Shown one piece after another: positions 62,101 to 64,000 of a stretch of DNA of 64,000 nt (its first letter is position 1; the number at the start of each line of letters is the position of its first letter). The notes below the pieces were generated by a model. The model searched no databases. It had not been told where the DNA came from and saw only the letters and a program-made list of their open reading frames with translations. The stretch lies in the NCBI GenBank assembly GCA_905234735.1, contig CAJOJA010000007.1, positions 37,826-101,825 of the forward strand, given 5' to 3'. The position numbers were made by a program, and so were the translations under genes. The DNA comes from an uncultured Bacteroidaceae bacterium. Its GTDB lineage: Bacteria; Bacteroidota; Bacteroidia; Bacteroidales; Bacteroidaceae.

Positions 62101-63700
62101 TCTGCGCCCGATTCTGATGACAGCCCTGACGCTCATTGTGGGTCTGATGCCCATGATCTTCGAACGGGGTGCAGGAGCCATGGGTAATGTCACCCTGGGA
62201 CTGTGTGTCGTCGGCGGTATGCTGGTGGGTACGCTGGCCCTGCTGCTCTTCGTGCCCGTGTTCTTCATCTTCTTCCAGTCACTTCAGGAACGGCTGAAAC
62301 CCCGCAAGGCACCTGCCGCACTGGTTCTGCTGGCTGCCGTCAGTCTGTTCTCGAGTTGCGGCATTTACTCCTCCTACCACTCGGATTCCACGGCCACCGA
62401 CGTGCTGAAGGAACAACTCAGCGCGGCCAGTTCATCTCCTGCCGACAGTGTGGCCGGCACGTTGCCTGCAGACTGGCGTGAGGTCTTCACCGAGCCACAT
62501 CTGGCAGCACTCATCGACGAAGCACTGCAGCAGAACAGCGGACTGCAGCAGGCCCATCTGCAAGTAGTGGCTGCCAAGGCTGCACTCCGCTCGGCCAAGG
62601 GCGAGCTGTTTCCTTCGGTGGGACTTGCGGCCAGCTCGAATAATTCCCGATTCCAGAACCGCGACTTCACAGAGACCTCATCAGACTTCAACCTGGGTGC
62701 AGAAGTCAGCTGGGAAGTGGACATCTTCGGCAAGATGCGCAATGCCAAGAGGGCTGCTGCAGCTACCGTGGAACAACAGATGGCCTACGAGCAGGCAGTG
62801 CGCACAGAGCTCATTGCCACGGTGGCCACGGCCTACTACCAACTGGAGATGTACGACGCTCAGATTGCCGACACCCGTGCCATCATCGGCAGCTGGGAGG
62901 AGAGTATAGCCACCCAGCGGGTACTGCTCTCGGTGGGCGAAGCCACCAGCAGCGATGTGGAGCAGGCCGAGGCAGCAAAGCTCAAGGCAGAGACCACGCT
63001 CGAGGAACTCTGTATGCAACGGAGTCAGGCCGAGAATGCCCTCTGTGCGGTGTTGGGACGTCCCTGTCAGCACATAGAGCGCAACAGCCTCGACACATCG
63101 TGCCTGGCCATAGACAGCATCCCCTCTGTCAGCATCCTTGCACTGGCCCGTCGACCCGATGTCCGACAGGCTGAAGCCCAGCTGAAGGCAGCCTTCTATA
63201 CCACCAACGCAGCCCGCTCAGCTCTCTATCCTTCGTTGTCCCTCTCCGGCAACCTGGGCTGGACAAACAATGCGGGTGAGATTGTCAGCCCTGCAGGACT
63301 GCTGATGAGTGCCCTGGCATCGCTGGCGCAGCCACTCTTTGCCGGAGGAAGGCTGAAGGCTGAGGTGGAGCGTGCCAAGGCAGAACAGGAGGCCACCAAG
63401 GTGGCCTTCCGCCAGACTGTGCTGGAAGCAGGACGTGAGGTCAACGACATCCTGGCCACACAGCAATATGCACGCCGTGCCATCGCACTCACCGGCCAAC
63501 AGGTGGAGAAACTCTCGCACATCGTCGATGCCTCGAAGATGAGGATGGCCTACGACGAGGACGTGAACTACCTCCAGGTGCTGCTGGCACGCCAGGCTCT
63601 GCTCGAAGCACAGCTCCAACTGCTGGCCCGTCGCTACGAAATGATCAGTGCCTACATCCAGCTGTACAAAGCACTGGGTGGTGGCATGGACAAACAATAA
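59195..63700 (+). CDS. RND efflux pump fused to a TolC-like outer-membrane factor
   Basis: 1,501 residues in one frame. Residues 1 to about 1040 are a full AcrB-type pump with 12 membrane helices, two large periplasmic loops and the proton relay Asp404/Asp405 ('GTVVDDAIVVVE') and Lys939 ('GLLAKTAILITEY'). After the last helix comes 'APAALVLLAAVSLFSSC', which reads like a lipoprotein signal with Cys1055. Residues about 1080-1490 are then an outer-membrane factor with the paired repeat of TolC/OprM proteins ('ALQQNSGLQQAHLQVVAAKAAL', 'LARRPDVRQAEAQLKAAF', 'AQPLFAGGRLKAEVERA'). No Met start is seen at the junction. It drives export of small molecules; the neighbouring gene suggests a biosynthetic product. 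Confidence 0.93.
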   Translation: MISRFFITRPIFACALSVLILLAGIVGYLSLPVEQFPDVAPPVVTISTEYTGASAEAVMKSVVTPLEEAVNGVEGMEYITSSSTSSGMATINVTFRPGTDPDLAQIRIKNRVEEAEGYLPTEVLDLGVKVEKEEQGMLRIIALECPDNRYDNAFITNYFNINVQPRLQRIAGVGNIQLMGNVYGMRIWMDPKKMAQYQLNPEDIVNALSGQNVEAAIGTLGEDSKGTYQYTLVYRGRLENEQEFEDIVVKTDGSYDLRLSDVARVELGSVSYSCDSWVNSHNGTVAIITPATGANAQQVNHEIDRLMEELKPHLPAGLEFVVLLDTNDFLDASMKAVYKTLFEALLLVVLVVLFFLQNWRATIIPSVSIVVSLVGTFAFMYLVGFTLNLITLFALVLVIGTVVDDAIVVVEAVQEKLEDPTTTSERATHQAMHGISNAVITTTVVFMCVFIPAAFMGGLSGAYYRQFGLTMAVSVAISTFCALTMCPALCAVLMKPRSAENGQQSTSWSTRFRHAYNRGFSALLGKYSRALGWLFHRRWIVWVLTAVSIVLLAWMLRTTPTGLVPDEDTGIVFVDITTPSGSTLAQTQKTVKRMSEFLENDPDVLVTGSVAGWNILGGDGPNTGLVMGRLKHWDQRQGDGHDIESIYDRIEGATHQVKSGSMFVFLLPTVFGYSYSNSVELYVEDFGGGSITRLKSVADDFMRALEARPEIEEVYSPYEVNYPQYTVTVNASLCKRYGIEPATVLSVLNGYIGGNYASQFNSFGKLYHVMLQADPGLRMSKADLNDIYVVTQNGAYTPINELITLKKTYGLQSINRFNLFQGISVELTPAEGYTSGDVINAVSEVSATTLPQGYGYEYTGTAREEASTSSSTAWVFAISLLLVFIVLCCLYESLLIPMAVMLSVPFGLLGSFLFINAVGLENNIYMQVGIIMLIGLLAKTAILITEYACERRREGMSIVDAALDASKARLRPILMTALTLIVGLMPMIFERGAGAMGNVTLGLCVVGGMLVGTLALLLFVPVFFIFFQSLQERLKPRKAPAALVLLAAVSLFSSCGIYSSYHSDSTATDVLKEQLSAASSSPADSVAGTLPADWREVFTEPHLAALIDEALQQNSGLQQAHLQVVAAKAALRSAKGELFPSVGLAASSNNSRFQNRDFTETSSDFNLGAEVSWEVDIFGKMRNAKRAAAATVEQQMAYEQAVRTELIATVATAYYQLEMYDAQIADTRAIIGSWEESIATQRVLLSVGEATSSDVEQAEAAKLKAETTLEELCMQRSQAENALCAVLGRPCQHIERNSLDTSCLAIDSIPSVSILALARRPDVRQAEAQLKAAFYTTNAARSALYPSLSLSGNLGWTNNAGEIVSPAGLLMSALASLAQPLFAGGRLKAEVERAKAEQEATKVAFRQTVLEAGREVNDILATQQYARRAIALTGQQVEKLSHIVDASKMRMAYDEDVNYLQVLLARQALLEAQLQLLARRYEMISAYIQLYKALGGGMDKQ

Positions 63701-63721
63701 ATATAACCACTAGTGAAAGAT

Positions 63722-64000
63722 ATGAAAGAAAGTATTACTTACCCATTGAGCGCCATACAATGGGAGACCTATGATGAGTTTTTGGAAGACCCACAACTGA
63801 CGCAGCACAATGTCACACTCTGCATGCCTTTCGAACGATCATCAGCGCAAAGGTTCCTGCGAGCCATGCAACAGATGCTCGACCAGCAGCGCTATCTCCA
63901 CATACACCTTGTGCGTCAGGGTGACGATATCATGATTTGCGAGGACTGGCAGATGCCCAACAACGTACACTACCACCGCATGAGTGATGCGGAATGGGAA
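63722..64000 (+). CDS. Start of a condensation-domain-like gene (truncated by window edge)
   Basis: 93 residues are visible, from ATG 63722 to the edge with no stop. The opening 'YPLSAIQWETYDEFLEDPQLTQHNVTLCMPF' followed by 'AQRFLRAMQQMLDQQRYLHIHLVRQGDDI' resembles the N-terminus of NRPS condensation domains ('YPLTPLQ...', then an amphipathic helix). The catalytic HHxxxDG lies beyond the window, so the call is provisional. It begins 21 nt after the pump stop and is probably in the same operon, which would tie the pump to a peptide product. Confidence 0.5.
   Translation, partial: MKESITYPLSAIQWETYDEFLEDPQLTQHNVTLCMPFERSSAQRFLRAMQQMLDQQRYLHIHLVRQGDDIMICEDWQMPNNVHYHRMSDAEWE

Overview
The window looks like a chromosomal segment of a gut or rumen Bacteroidota, most likely Prevotella or a close relative. 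The grounds are: promoters of the Bacteroidota type (TTTG, 20 bp, TAnnTTTG); no strong Shine-Dalgarno dependence; secreted proteins ending in short 'LQGRRV...GIYI.NGRKV' tails like type IX secretion (T9SS) signals; a Na+/sugar symporter and L-arabinose genes arranged as in Bacteroides; and many AT-rich TTGAAAGTT-type intergenic repeats. Genus is an inference; no rRNA is present.

Layout. Positions 1-475: end of a secreted protein and a strong terminator. Positions 547-24427: eight co-directional genes for exported proteins: a modular surface protein, an outer-membrane beta-barrel, a 3,937-residue protein with a TANFOR-like N-terminus, an Asp-rich linker, an EF-hand and leucine-rich repeats, a fibronectin-III protein, two lipoproteins, a T9SS-tailed protein and a 1,044-residue beta-rich protein. 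This is probably one surface machine and is the best candidate for an undescribed multi-gene system. Positions 24450-27621: an ABC-F ATPase with a dead second domain, cytidine deaminase and a LysM lysozyme. Positions 27842-29938: tRNA-Pro and a WbpM-type nucleotide-sugar dehydratase behind one consensus promoter. Positions 30069-34199: galactose genes (mutarotase, sugar permease, galactokinase). Positions 34387-37439: grpE, dnaJ, folC. Positions 37562-43398: a secreted esterase and a multi-domain GH2 beta-galactosidase. Positions 43554-53085: an L-arabinose block (mutarotase lipoprotein, symporter, araD, araA, araB). Positions 53132-56464: accessory DNA with a VapE-like ATPase cassette. Positions 56934-64000: two RND adaptors, an RND pump fused to a TolC-like factor, and the start of a condensation-domain-like gene.

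The sugar operons are broken up by small accessory units. Two single-gene cassettes (a four-helix-bundle gene at 32471-33030 and a GxxExxY gene at 46503-47014) are each bounded by 31-36 nt inverted repeats and fill the gap directly behind a sugar-transporter gene. araA and araB are separated by a toxin-antitoxin island bracketed by 67-bp direct repeats. The VapE cassette carries matching palindromes at both borders. A 160-178 bp conserved element occurs twice in inverted orientation. These repeat-bounded small cassettes are the second main point of interest.

The catabolic logic is coherent: secreted esterase and beta-galactosidase release sugars, mutarotases interconvert anomers, the permease and symporter import galactose/glucose and arabinose, GalK phosphorylates galactose, and AraA, AraB and AraD convert L-arabinose to D-xylulose 5-phosphate. 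All functional statements come from reading sequence and motifs; no database search was run.
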